A stretch of DNA of 14,200 nucleotides from Gammaproteobacteria bacterium (GCA_015232955.1 JADFYS010000018.1:1-14200); one strand, 5' to 3'; positions 1 through 8,861 are shown, numbered from the stretch's first letter. Notes: generated from the letters alone by a model not told the origin. Numbers and translations: made by a program.

Positions 1-171
1 AACCTACCGTCCGGCACCACCATCGAGCAGACGGTGCAGGATGACACCCTGCCCGGTGGTGTGCGCGACAAAACTATTTGCTATATTGCGCCCTTTGACC
101 TTTGCAATCGGGAGCGGGACTATCGAACCGCGTGGGAATTTTTTGAACCGCAACAGAACCGAGGCGTGTAA
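1..171 (+). CDS. C-terminal fragment of an unidentified protein (cut by the window edge)
   Basis: Frame 1 is open from the first base to TAA at 169-171 and encodes 56 residues ending in FEPQQNRGV. The reading is protein-like: mixed composition, GC-rich third positions, and aromatic-rich stretches such as YIAPFDLC and AWEFF. The start lies left of the window, so the domain content cannot be judged, and I do not recognise the family from this tail. It runs in the same direction as the large helicase that begins 173 bp further on, so it may be an upstream member of the same defence locus. In Druantia systems the genes DruH, or DruM/F/G, precede DruE, but nothing in these residues proves that identity. 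Confidence 0.65.
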   Translation, partial: NLPSGTTIEQTVQDDTLPGGVRDKTICYIAPFDLCNRERDYRTAWEFFEPQQNRGV

Positions 172-173
172 CG

Positions 174-221
174 ATGCAAACCATTACCCTAGAGGCTGAG
201 ATAGGTGACGCTCATCTATGA
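174..221 (+). pseudogene. Possible remnant of an antitoxin-like gene start
   Basis: An ATG three bases after the upstream stop codon opens a 15-codon frame reading MQTITLEAEIGDAHL before TGA. This beginning resembles small antitoxin-like proteins, which commonly start with MQTITLEA followed by an acidic, His-containing turn. Here the frame closes before any of the expected body, which suggests a deletion or truncation. The resemblance is from memory and over only 15 residues, so chance is a real alternative. If real, it marks a rearrangement junction between the upstream gene and the helicase. Confidence 0.25.
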
Positions 222-348
222 ACTGGCTGTCATGAAGGTTGTTTCCAGGATCACTCCCATGTTTTCGTTGGCAGCGGCCAATCAGTTGCACCGGTTGCAA
301 CAGTTTTTTATACGGTTTATGCGCGTTATGAACGGAGCTTATCAATGA
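205..348 (+). CDS. Doubtful small ORF overlapping the helicase start
   Basis: A GTG-started frame (alternative ATG at 232) encodes 47 residues and ends in a TGA that overlaps the helicase ATG as ATGA, the arrangement typical of translational coupling. The product would be basic and hydrophobic near its centre, with phenylalanine- and arginine-rich segments (LQQFFIRFMRVMNG), and has no recognised motif. The overlap is the only positive argument. The frame may instead be chance reading through the 173-bp spacer, or the end of a decayed gene whose front was lost in the same event as the fragment at 174. Confidence 0.2.
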   Translation: MTLIYELAVMKVVSRITPMFSLAAANQLHRLQQFFIRFMRVMNGAYQ

Positions 349-3300
349 ACCCCGCCATCCTCAGCCACCACATCCACCAGGCGTTTAAGGAGTATCTCCA
401 CCTTACCTTTGATACCACTACCCCCTTTTTTCAGGATATGGTGGAACGCTTTTTACACAATAGTGACGCCATCCTCAAGGGGCCGTATCTTTCGCTGAAT
501 CTGCCATTTTTAAAGGGGCAAGCGGCGGATCGCCACTATTTTGATCCGATTGATCTCGGTTTTGTACCCTACCTCCATCAGCTCAAGGCGTTTGAGCGGC
601 TCGCCGACAAGCGGTTATCAACGCTGGTCGCCACCGGTACCGGATCGGGCAAGACCGAGAGTTTTCTCTATCCTATATTGGCCCACTGTCGCGCTAGTCA
701 GCATCCGGGCATTAAGGCGATCATTATCTATCCGATGAATGCGCTGGCGACCGACCAGGCGTCTAGAATCGCCAGGATTATTCATCAATCGTCGTCACTT
801 CGCGGCAGGGTCACGGCGGGGCTATTTGTGGGGGATAAGGAGAGTAACCCTTCGGTGGCAATGGAACCGACCAGGGTCATTACCGACAAAAGTGAGCTGC
901 GCAATGCACCCCCCGATATTCTCCTCACCAACTATAAAATGCTCGATTTCCTCCTCATTCGGGCGGTGGACGGCCCCCTCTGGCGACACAATCAACCGGA
1001 AACCCTCCGTTTTCTGGTGGTGGATGAGTTGCACACTTTTGACGGTGCACAAGGTACCGATCTCGCTTGTCTGATTCGTCGCCTCAAGGCGCGACTGGAG
1101 ACACCGGAAGGTCAGCTTATCTGTGTCGGGACTTCGGCGACGATGGGCGAGAGTGAGGGTGGTGGCGAGGGGGTAAAGGAGCTGCGAGGCTACGCCGAGG
1201 CGATCTTCTCTGAATCTTTTGATGATAACGCAGTGGTTGGCGAATTTCGTCAAAGTTTGGGCGACTACCTTGCCGACGAGACCATTGAAGAACTTGATTA
1301 TCCAGTCGAGAGTGAAAAGCTCAACCCGGATAACTACCCCGATCTTGATAGTTATCTTCAGGCACAGGTCAAACTCTGGTTTGATTGTATTGATCCGAAA
1401 AGTGATCCCCTGTGGCAGGTGGCGCTGGGAAAGTCACTGAAAGGTCACTTTATCTTTCATAACCTGCTGCGATTTCTGCATCAGGATCAACCCGACTGGC
1501 AGCAGTTGAATGAGCGTATAGCGGGCAATCTGTTTCGTAGGTCTGAATCTTCACTATTGACCGAACGGCTGCTGTTAAGCCTGTTCACGCTGATAGGTGC
1601 TGCCCGGCAGCAAGCCGCTTTCGGCGTAGAGAAGCCGGAAGCGGGTTTCGCCTTGCGACCCTTTTTGGATCTGCGCAGTCAGATCTGGCTGCGTGAGCTA
1701 CGCCGGATGGTTGTCACCGTTCCCGCAGCCAACAGTGAGCCGGTGCTTCACTACGCGGATGATGGTCAGTATGGTGATCAGGTCTCATTGCCGATGGCTC
1801 ACTGTCGCCACTGTCGGGAGATGGGCTGGATCACCGTCCGTGCAGATGACAATGCCCAGATTGGCAAGAACCTTTCCGCGATCTACGCCGCGTTTTTTAG
1901 CCGTAGCCGTCAATTACGGGTCATCTATCCGGCCGATAGCGCCAACCTTTTGGCAAAGAGACTCTGTAGCTGTTGTGGTGCTTTTTCACCGCTGAGAGCT
2001 CGGCAGTGTAGCCATTGTGGTACTGAGCAGCTGTTGGCGGTCTGGGAGCCAGATCTCTCCGAAACGAGCCGTAGCAGTGAGGGGAGTGACAACTATGCGG
2101 TGCTGAGCTGTCCCTATTGTCATAGTGAAAACTCACTGTTGATTGTGGGGATGCGGGCGACCTCGCTTACCGCTCTAATCGCTTCTGAGCTCTCTGTCAC
2201 CTCCTTCAACCGGGATCGCCAGCTCATCGTCTTTTCTGATTCGGTTCAGGATGCGGCCCATCGTGCCGGATTTGTGGAGGCGAGATCTCATAGCAATCCG
2301 TTTCGTGTCGCCCTGTTGCAGTATATGCAGCAGCAGGATGGTGGATTACCCATGGATAAGTTGCTCGACGATTTTCCACTGTTTTGGCAGCAAAAATTGG
2401 GAGATGCCGATTTTATCGGTAATTTTATTCCGGTGGATATGCAGTGGTTACGCGATTACGGTGCACTGTTGCGTAGCGATGGGCAGTTACCGGAAGGTTC
2501 TGATCTGGTGGAGCTGGTCAGCGACCGCTTGCGCTGGAGTCTGATTCAGGAGTTCAGCCAACAGGTTGGGGTAGGTCGGTCGCTGGAGTCATTGGCTGAG
2601 TTGGCAGTTGGTATCACTGCGCAGAAGATTCACCATGCGGCGCTGCATCTGCAGCAGATCTATCTGGAAGAGCATAACCTCAAAAATCTTGAGTTAGATC
2701 ATCTTAAAAAGTTTATCACAGGATTTCTTTACCATTTACGCTTGCAAGGGGGGATCGCCTTTAAGGGGGCAGATCTATATCTGTACGAAGAGGGGAAATC
2801 GTATCTGCTAACCCAGCAAGGGCGTGAGCGTTTTTATATGCCGGGCCTCCGCTTTCCTCCCCGCTATCTGGCCGAGCGTCGTTGCGGTGCGCTGGAGGTG
2901 CTGACAACCCATGATCACTCTTGGTACAAGCTGTGGTTTGTCAAAACCCTGTTAGGCAAAGATAAGGTTACGCCATCATCTCCCATCCTGTTCGCTCTCT
3001 ATCTGTCGTTACTAAAATCTTTGGTGAAGGCGTCGATTCTTTTTGAACGCTCATCGAAAACCGATGTTTCTATTTGGGGTATTGAACAGAGCGCACTGGA
3101 AGTAGAGTCACCCGGGGTGCGATTGGTATGTGACTGTTGTCATCATACCCTGACCATTCGACCCGGTGATCGACAAATCTGGCTGGGTATACCCTGTTTA
3201 CGAAATCTCTGCATGGGTCATTTGCAGGAAGATAAGCAGCATTCGGATAGCCACTTTCGAAGACTCTTCTCTCAGGGTGAGATTAACCGGATTACTGCCA

Positions 3301-6300
3301 GAGAGCATACCGGTCTGCTGGACAGAGATACACGACAAGCGGTAGAAAACTCCTTTAAGCGACCCGCTGAAAACCGCCAGAGTTGGGACTGCAATCTGTT
3401 ATCAGCCACGCCAACACTGGAGATGGGGGTTGATATTGGTGATCTCTCCTCGGTACTGCTCTGTTCTGTGCCGCCTTCACCTGCAAACTATCTGCAACGA
3501 ATCGGGCGTGCCGGGCGACGAGATGGTAATGCTATGGCAGTAACACTCGCCAATGGGGTCAGTCACGATCTCTATTTTTATCAGCAGCCGCTGTTAATGC
3601 TACGCGGTAAGGTTGAAACCCCCGGCGTTTTTCTCGATGCAGCAGCCGTATTGGAACGGCAGTTTACGGCGTTTACCCTTGATAGTTGGGTCGCTGTGGT
3701 AGGTGAGAGTGCGGTCATTCCTCCTCTTATGCGCCACCTGCTGCAGGTGGTGAAAAAGTCTGAGGGTTCTCAAAATCGTTTTCCTTATGTCTGGCTGAAC
3801 TATGTCGAACAGGAGGGAGAGCAACTGTTACACCGCTTTTATGATCTCTTCAGCCGTTTTCGTCCACTGAGTGATAGCTCCAAGGCTGGCTTAAAGCTGT
3901 TTGCTCTGGGTAATCGTACGAGTGAAGGCTCTATCTCCTTTCGCATTGAAGAGCGTTTGCGGGCGCAGCTACGGGAAACAGAATCCATTACCAAGGAGCG
4001 GGATCGCTGTCAGCGTCTGGTGAAGGAGATGGAGAAAAAGGCCCTCTTGTCTGAGGCAGAAAAGGAGAAGCTCCGTGAGTTAAAGCAGGAGCACGAAGCG
4101 CTGAAAAGATTGAAATATGAGCTGGATAATCGCGAGCCACTGCAGTTTTTTACGAATGAGGGGTTAATTCCCAACTACGCTTTTCCGGAGCAGGGGGTGT
4201 TATTACGATCGGTCATTTGGCGTAGTAGTCGCGATAATAGCAATAGTTTGCAGAATGAAGGGAGTCGTGGTGAGAGTGAACAGTGGTTTTATGAATACGA
4301 GCGTCCTGCGGCATCGGCACTCTCTGAGTTTGCGCCCCTGAATAGTTTTTATGCCGGTGGCCGACGGGTTCAGGTAAGTCGGATCGATATGCGCCTCTCT
4401 GAGGAGGAAGTCTGGCGCTTTTGCCCAGCCTGTCACTTTTCACAGCGTCTGGATATTGCTTCCGAGCAGTGGAAATCTTGCCCTCGTTGCGGTGATGTGA
4501 ACTGGTCAGATGAGGGTCAAAAACAGGTGATGTTGCGCTTGCGTCAGGTTTATGCGGCAACTGCCGACAGAAAAAGTCGCATCGCTGATGATAAGGATGA
4601 TCGAGACAGCCAGTTTTACCAGAGGCAGATGCTGGTCGACTTTGAGCAAGATGCAGTAACCGCTGCCTATCGGATTCAACAGAACGATTGGCCTTTTGGT
4701 TATGAGTTTCTCTCCAGAGCGACTTTTCGCGAATTTAATGCAGGCGAACACTCGCTTCATGGTGAGATGGTCGCTATCGCTGGCAGGAAAGAGCACCGTT
4801 CCGGATTTAGGGTGTGTCGTTATTGTGGCACCGTGCAACAGAAGCGGGAACAGCAGCACACACGCAGCTGTACAAACCGTTCTACAGATGATCCTTCCAA
4901 TTTAATGCAGGGGTTATGGCTCTATCGCGAGTTCAGTTCAGAGGCGATACGGATTCTGTTACCCGTCACTTCCGGTGAGTCGGGCGAAATGCTTGAGAAC
5001 ACCTTTGTGGCACTGTTGCACCTTGCTTTGCGTCATCGCTTTGGTGGACGGATTGACCACCTGCGGATAACACAAAGTCAGGAGCCGGATCGCGACTCTG
5101 GAATGGCTCGTCACTATCTGGTGATCTACGACACGGTGCCAGGTGGAACCGGTTATCTCAAACAGCTAACCCACTCTGCGGAGACCTTAATCGACCTCCT
5201 GCTGGTGGCACTACCACTGCTTACGGGCTGTCAGTGCGTTAGCGATGTGGAAGCCGATGGCTGCTATCAGTGTCTTTACGCCTATCGCAATAGTCGTGAT
5301 ATGCGTTTAATCTCTCGTCGTGGCGCTGTGGAGTTTCTTCAGCAGTTGCAGGGATACCGTCACCAGTTGCATGCCATTGAACGGCTCTCTCTGATCTCTA
5401 TGTCGGGGTTAGTAGAAAGTGAGCTGGAAGCACGCTTTATTGAGGCGATCCAAAAGTGGGGGGGGGTGATTGATCCCTTTGTTCTGCGTAAGGAGTTTAT
5501 GGGGAGTTATGCCGGCTGGTATCTGCGCCTGGGAGAAAAACGCTACTTCATTCGCCCACAGGTTGAAATTGGTAAAGCAGATGGGGTTGAGCTTTCTTGT
5601 CGGGCTGACTTTGTGATCACGCCTCAGCGTAGCGATGGTGGGCTAAGAGCGATAGCGGTGTTTACCGACGGTTTTCGTTATCACCACAACCAAGTGGAGA
5701 AGGATTTCAGACAGCGAAACGCGCTGGTTGCTTCAGGTAATTATTGGGTTTGGTCTTTAAGCTATGAGGATGTGGTGCATAGCGAACAGGGGCAGGCCGA
5801 TCTGCTGTTAGGTCTTAAAGGAAAGGCAATACCGTTTTTGCAGCAATTTGGTTGTGAGCCGCTATTGGCACACTCAATGGAGGGGTCGATGCAATGGTTG
5901 CTGCGGTTGCTACAACAGGGTGATGATGCCCGCTGGCAGGGTTATAGTCAGGCCGTCACCCTGATATGGGCCAATTTGGCTAAAAAAACTGCACTTTGTC
6001 CACTTGAATTATGGCCGCTACCACCCGTTTGGCGTGAAATGAATTATAGCAGTCAGGACAGTTCGCTCTGGATAGAAGCTAATGGAGTATGGCGTCAGTT
6101 ATTCGGAGAATATGGTGCGCTTGGGATTTCGGTTGATGTGAATGCGCTGCAACAACAGCTACCCGGGGCAATTGGTTCACGCCTGCTGTTTGATGATTCT
6201 GTCAAGATTGAACACAAAACCGACTGGAATGCATTCTTGCGTTTGACCAATCTGCTGCAGTTTAACCAAGGGCATGTCGCACTTACCCGCAAAGGTGTCG

Positions 6301-6674
6301 ATAGCGGTAGTGATGATCTCCACGCTGTTATCCTTTTAAATCAGAGCAGCTCCAATGAAGTGGTGAAATCAGCAGGCAATCAGCAGTGGCATGACCTGTT
6401 TGGTGACGCAGTAGACGAGGAGATCTTGCTACTACAACAACTGCAATCATGGGGGTTAGCAGCACCAGAGCTTAGCTATGAGTTACTTAATAGCTCTGGT
6501 GAGATTGTAGCTCAGGCAGTAGTAGCCTGGAGCAAAAGTAGCGTTGCAGTGATAGAGTCTGCAGAAGAGAGTGGGGAGTTTGTTCAGCAAGGATGGCAAA
6601 CGGTGGTTCTGAGTGAATTGCAAGAGTCAGAACAGTGTCCCGATATTTTTTTAGAATGTTATAACGAGGTGTAG
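345..6674 (+). CDS. druE: Very large DEAD/DEAH-type helicase with DUF1998-type region, DruE-like
   Basis: A 2109-residue SF2 helicase. The first RecA-like domain shows Walker A TGTGSGKT (97-104, K103), YPMNALATDQ (~129-138), a DELH Walker B box (227-230) and GTSATMG (262-268). The second domain carries GVDIGDL and QRIGRAGRRDG (~1051), separated from the first by a long insertion with CxxC pairs (~485-592, ~928-955). A charged coiled coil follows (~1203-1262), then more zinc-type clusters (~1360-1383, ~1491-1509) and a DUF1998-like region (~1562-1665: YDTVPGGTGYL, then CQC and CYQC). A further domain fills ~1690-2109. This length and order match DruE of Druantia anti-phage systems; other DUF1998 helicases such as DrmA and MrfA are far shorter. 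The start has GGAG 7 nt upstream. The stop lies 2 nt before the next gene. A G9 tract at 5458-5466 lies within the gene. The helicase call is certain; the DruE name is family-level. Confidence 0.8.
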   Translation: MNPAILSHHIHQAFKEYLHLTFDTTTPFFQDMVERFLHNSDAILKGPYLSLNLPFLKGQAADRHYFDPIDLGFVPYLHQLKAFERLADKRLSTLVATGTGSGKTESFLYPILAHCRASQHPGIKAIIIYPMNALATDQASRIARIIHQSSSLRGRVTAGLFVGDKESNPSVAMEPTRVITDKSELRNAPPDILLTNYKMLDFLLIRAVDGPLWRHNQPETLRFLVVDELHTFDGAQGTDLACLIRRLKARLETPEGQLICVGTSATMGESEGGGEGVKELRGYAEAIFSESFDDNAVVGEFRQSLGDYLADETIEELDYPVESEKLNPDNYPDLDSYLQAQVKLWFDCIDPKSDPLWQVALGKSLKGHFIFHNLLRFLHQDQPDWQQLNERIAGNLFRRSESSLLTERLLLSLFTLIGAARQQAAFGVEKPEAGFALRPFLDLRSQIWLRELRRMVVTVPAANSEPVLHYADDGQYGDQVSLPMAHCRHCREMGWITVRADDNAQIGKNLSAIYAAFFSRSRQLRVIYPADSANLLAKRLCSCCGAFSPLRARQCSHCGTEQLLAVWEPDLSETSRSSEGSDNYAVLSCPYCHSENSLLIVGMRATSLTALIASELSVTSFNRDRQLIVFSDSVQDAAHRAGFVEARSHSNPFRVALLQYMQQQDGGLPMDKLLDDFPLFWQQKLGDADFIGNFIPVDMQWLRDYGALLRSDGQLPEGSDLVELVSDRLRWSLIQEFSQQVGVGRSLESLAELAVGITAQKIHHAALHLQQIYLEEHNLKNLELDHLKKFITGFLYHLRLQGGIAFKGADLYLYEEGKSYLLTQQGRERFYMPGLRFPPRYLAERRCGALEVLTTHDHSWYKLWFVKTLLGKDKVTPSSPILFALYLSLLKSLVKASILFERSSKTDVSIWGIEQSALEVESPGVRLVCDCCHHTLTIRPGDRQIWLGIPCLRNLCMGHLQEDKQHSDSHFRRLFSQGEINRITAREHTGLLDRDTRQAVENSFKRPAENRQSWDCNLLSATPTLEMGVDIGDLSSVLLCSVPPSPANYLQRIGRAGRRDGNAMAVTLANGVSHDLYFYQQPLLMLRGKVETPGVFLDAAAVLERQFTAFTLDSWVAVVGESAVIPPLMRHLLQVVKKSEGSQNRFPYVWLNYVEQEGEQLLHRFYDLFSRFRPLSDSSKAGLKLFALGNRTSEGSISFRIEERLRAQLRETESITKERDRCQRLVKEMEKKALLSEAEKEKLRELKQEHEALKRLKYELDNREPLQFFTNEGLIPNYAFPEQGVLLRSVIWRSSRDNSNSLQNEGSRGESEQWFYEYERPAASALSEFAPLNSFYAGGRRVQVSRIDMRLSEEEVWRFCPACHFSQRLDIASEQWKSCPRCGDVNWSDEGQKQVMLRLRQVYAATADRKSRIADDKDDRDSQFYQRQMLVDFEQDAVTAAYRIQQNDWPFGYEFLSRATFREFNAGEHSLHGEMVAIAGRKEHRSGFRVCRYCGTVQQKREQQHTRSCTNRSTDDPSNLMQGLWLYREFSSEAIRILLPVTSGESGEMLENTFVALLHLALRHRFGGRIDHLRITQSQEPDRDSGMARHYLVIYDTVPGGTGYLKQLTHSAETLIDLLLVALPLLTGCQCVSDVEADGCYQCLYAYRNSRDMRLISRRGAVEFLQQLQGYRHQLHAIERLSLISMSGLVESELEARFIEAIQKWGGVIDPFVLRKEFMGSYAGWYLRLGEKRYFIRPQVEIGKADGVELSCRADFVITPQRSDGGLRAIAVFTDGFRYHHNQVEKDFRQRNALVASGNYWVWSLSYEDVVHSEQGQADLLLGLKGKAIPFLQQFGCEPLLAHSMEGSMQWLLRLLQQGDDARWQGYSQAVTLIWANLAKKTALCPLELWPLPPVWREMNYSSQDSSLWIEANGVWRQLFGEYGALGISVDVNALQQQLPGAIGSRLLFDDSVKIEHKTDWNAFLRLTNLLQFNQGHVALTRKGVDSGSDDLHAVILLNQSSSNEVVKSAGNQQWHDLFGDAVDEEILLLQQLQSWGLAAPELSYELLNSSGEIVAQAVVAWSKSSVAVIESAEESGEFVQQGWQTVVLSELQESEQCPDIFLECYNEV
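5458..5466 (+). repeat. Nine-G homopolymer inside the druE-like gene
   Basis: Nine consecutive G residues span codons W1705-V1708. Losing one G gives TGA at codon 1708; gaining one gives GGT GAT TGA, a stop at codon 1710. Either slip would remove the last ~400 residues while leaving the helicase and DUF1998-like regions. This is the kind of tract associated with phase-variable genes, but no second allele is visible here. Confidence 0.6.
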
Positions 6675-6676
6675 CC

Positions 6677-8797
6677 ATGGTGCAAAATATAACGGTAGCC
6701 ATTTCGGAAGATTTTTTTGACGCCATGTACAACTTGCCGAAAACGCAGCAACAAAAAGCTAAGGTTTTTTTACAAAAGTTCCGCAGCAACCCCATGTCAC
6801 CAGGATTGGATTATGAGTCGATAAAAAAGGCACGAGTCGACTCGCTTCACTCAGTTCGGGTTGATCAATCCTATCGGGCAATCGTGATGAAGCCCAAAGA
6901 GGGGAATGTCTATCTTCTTCTTTGGATCGATAAACATGATAATGCGTATGACTGGGCAGAAACGCGAGTTCCTACCATTAATCCGGGAACCGGCGCCATT
7001 CAAATTTTACCAGTGGAACACCTGCAAGAGGCGGAGTCTCTGCAACCTGCTTCACCGGATAACGCTGCAGAGGGACTGTTTGCCGCTATTCGTGATCGTC
7101 ACTTAACCCGTATTGGAGTTCCTGCTCCATTAATTCCCTTGGTGCGAAAAGTTAATGATGTAACGGAGTTTGAACCGTTACAAGCAAAACTTCCAGCCGA
7201 GGCATTTGAAGCGTTGTCGATGATTTGTGAAGGAGAAAGTCTGGACGATGTGCTCTCTGTATACGACATATCCTTGCAGGAGAGTGAAGAGTATGACACT
7301 GAAGATTTCAAAGCAGCGCTGAGTCGTCCCGACTCTATGCGTCGGTTTATGTTAATGACAGATGACGATGCGTTGAATGCAATGCTAGAGGCTCCGTTGG
7401 AAAAGTGGCGAGTTTTTCTTCACCCAGATCAAAGGAAACTGGTGGCGCGTCACTGGAATGGCCCCGTTAGGGTCTTGGGTGGTGCAGGAACCGGTAAAAC
7501 AGTCGTGGCAATTCATCGTGCAAAATGGCTGGCTGATCAGCTCTCTGCAACATCTGAAAAGATTCTATTTACCACCTTCACCAAAAATTTGGCAACAGAT
7601 ATCCGTCAAAATCTTCAAGCCATCTGCTCACCTGAGCAGATGAAGAGAATTGAGGTCGTTAATCTTGACGCTATGGTAGTAACATTCATGCGTAAACAGG
7701 GTTTTAAGATTGAGCCTCTATTTGATGAATCGTTAAGAAATTCGTTTTGGCAGCAAGCGATTAGTGAAGGAAGTGAGTTACCAGAACTACCGGACAGTTT
7801 TTATTGCGAAGAGTGGGATGAGGTGATTCAGCCCCAGTCAATTAGTTCATTCAAAGAATATACTTCTGCAAAACGGTTAGGTAGAGGGGTTGCGCTAACA
7901 CGCTTACATCGCAAGCAAATTTGGCCTGTTTTTGAAGCTTATCGAACGCTATTGGCAGATAGTGGAAAGAAAGAGATGGAAGATCTCTATCGAGATGCCC
8001 TGAACTTAATAACCTCTAGACACCTATCTTTGAACTTCAGGCATATTATTGTGGATGAGGCCCAGGATTTTGGTACAAATGGCTACAAATTAATGCGTGC
8101 TATGGTGCATGAAGGAAAAAATGATCTTTTTATTGTTGGCGATGCACACCAGCGCATTTATGGTGCAAAAGTTATTTTAGGGCAATGTGGTATAAAAATC
8201 ACTGGGCGAGGTCGGCGTTTGAAGATCAACTATCGTACCACTGAAGAGATTAAGAAGTATGCGCTGTCTGTTTTACAGGGAGTGAATATTGATGATCTGG
8301 ATGGAGGAGAGGATAGTCAACATGGCTATCGCTCTTTGATCAATGGGCCTGAACCTGAAACACACTGCTTTCAAACGGCAACGGAAGAGATGGACTATTT
8401 GAAAGATGCCATTTTTGCTATAGATGCAACTGAGCGTGGTTCAATATGTGTAGTAGCCAGAACCAATAAACTGGTAACCAATATCACGCAGGAATTAAAG
8501 CAACGGGGAATATCGACAATAACATTAGGAAAAGAGACTTCTGATAAAATTGGTGGTTCTGAGGTGCGGGTAGCCACAATGCATCGGGTCAAGGGGCTGG
8601 AGTTTTCTTATCTTTTTATTGCCAAAGCTAACAAAGGGAATTTGCCTTTACTTTTTCATGAAAGTGAAGATGTTACTATACAGCGGCAGCAGATAAATAG
8701 AGAAAAATCTTTACTTTATGTATCGATTACAAGAGCTAAACGCTTCTGTTCCATTTCCGGCTATGGTGAATTATCCTCTTTGATTCACGGTTCATAA
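6677..8797 (+). CDS. SF1 UvrD/Rep-like helicase with N-terminal RelE/ParE-like domain
   Basis: A 706-residue protein. Residues ~5-95 resemble the RelE/ParE toxin fold: a helical start (FFDAMYNLPKTQQQKAKVFL), then the strand pattern SVRVDQSYRAIVM and YLLLWIDKHDNAYDWA. After a linker comes an SF1A helicase with Walker A GGAGTGKT (268-275, K274), Walker B VDEAQD (459-464), GDAHQRIYG (488-496), INYRTTEE (~517), ATMHRVKGLEF (633-643) and YVSITRAK (681-688, R686). It therefore has a complete set of DNA-translocase motifs. The C-terminus stops soon after motif VI, so no nuclease domain follows. The start has GAGGTG 5 nt upstream, and the gene begins 2 nt after the druE-like stop, implying cotranscription and coupling. 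Base composition appears more AT-rich than the first third of the upstream gene. The role is inferred to be an effector or processing helicase of the same defence unit. Confidence 0.85.
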   Translation: MVQNITVAISEDFFDAMYNLPKTQQQKAKVFLQKFRSNPMSPGLDYESIKKARVDSLHSVRVDQSYRAIVMKPKEGNVYLLLWIDKHDNAYDWAETRVPTINPGTGAIQILPVEHLQEAESLQPASPDNAAEGLFAAIRDRHLTRIGVPAPLIPLVRKVNDVTEFEPLQAKLPAEAFEALSMICEGESLDDVLSVYDISLQESEEYDTEDFKAALSRPDSMRRFMLMTDDDALNAMLEAPLEKWRVFLHPDQRKLVARHWNGPVRVLGGAGTGKTVVAIHRAKWLADQLSATSEKILFTTFTKNLATDIRQNLQAICSPEQMKRIEVVNLDAMVVTFMRKQGFKIEPLFDESLRNSFWQQAISEGSELPELPDSFYCEEWDEVIQPQSISSFKEYTSAKRLGRGVALTRLHRKQIWPVFEAYRTLLADSGKKEMEDLYRDALNLITSRHLSLNFRHIIVDEAQDFGTNGYKLMRAMVHEGKNDLFIVGDAHQRIYGAKVILGQCGIKITGRGRRLKINYRTTEEIKKYALSVLQGVNIDDLDGGEDSQHGYRSLINGPEPETHCFQTATEEMDYLKDAIFAIDATERGSICVVARTNKLVTNITQELKQRGISTITLGKETSDKIGGSEVRVATMHRVKGLEFSYLFIAKANKGNLPLLFHESEDVTIQRQQINREKSLLYVSITRAKRFCSISGYGELSSLIHGS

Positions 8798-8840
8798 TGC
8801 CTCAGCTTATGTAACCGTTTAGTCCCCCTTCATTAAATCC

Positions 8841-8861
8841 CCCTCTCCCATTGGGAGAGGG
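8841..8861. repeat. Hairpin of repeat unit 1
   Basis: Nine-base arms CCCTCTCCC and GGGAGAGGG enclose ATT, followed at 8864-8873 by GGGGTGAGGG. No T-run follows on either strand, so it is not a standard intrinsic terminator, though it could stabilise or stop the converging transcripts. Confidence 0.8.

Noticed and set aside
739..1253. Alternative-frame ORFs on both strands inside the helicase 5' region
   Set aside because: The main frame carries Walker A, DELH and GTSATMG in this span, so the others are overlap artefacts.
4203..4859. Three overlapping minus-strand ORFs of 77-117 codons
   Set aside because: They are shadows of the druE-like coding frame; the sense frame has clear CxxC motifs here and the antisense products look random.
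6646..6771. Three T7 tracts around the SF1 helicase start as slippage switches
   Set aside because: T7 runs are common in sequence of this composition and the tracts lie in ordinary Phe/Lys-type codons; much weaker than the G9 tract.
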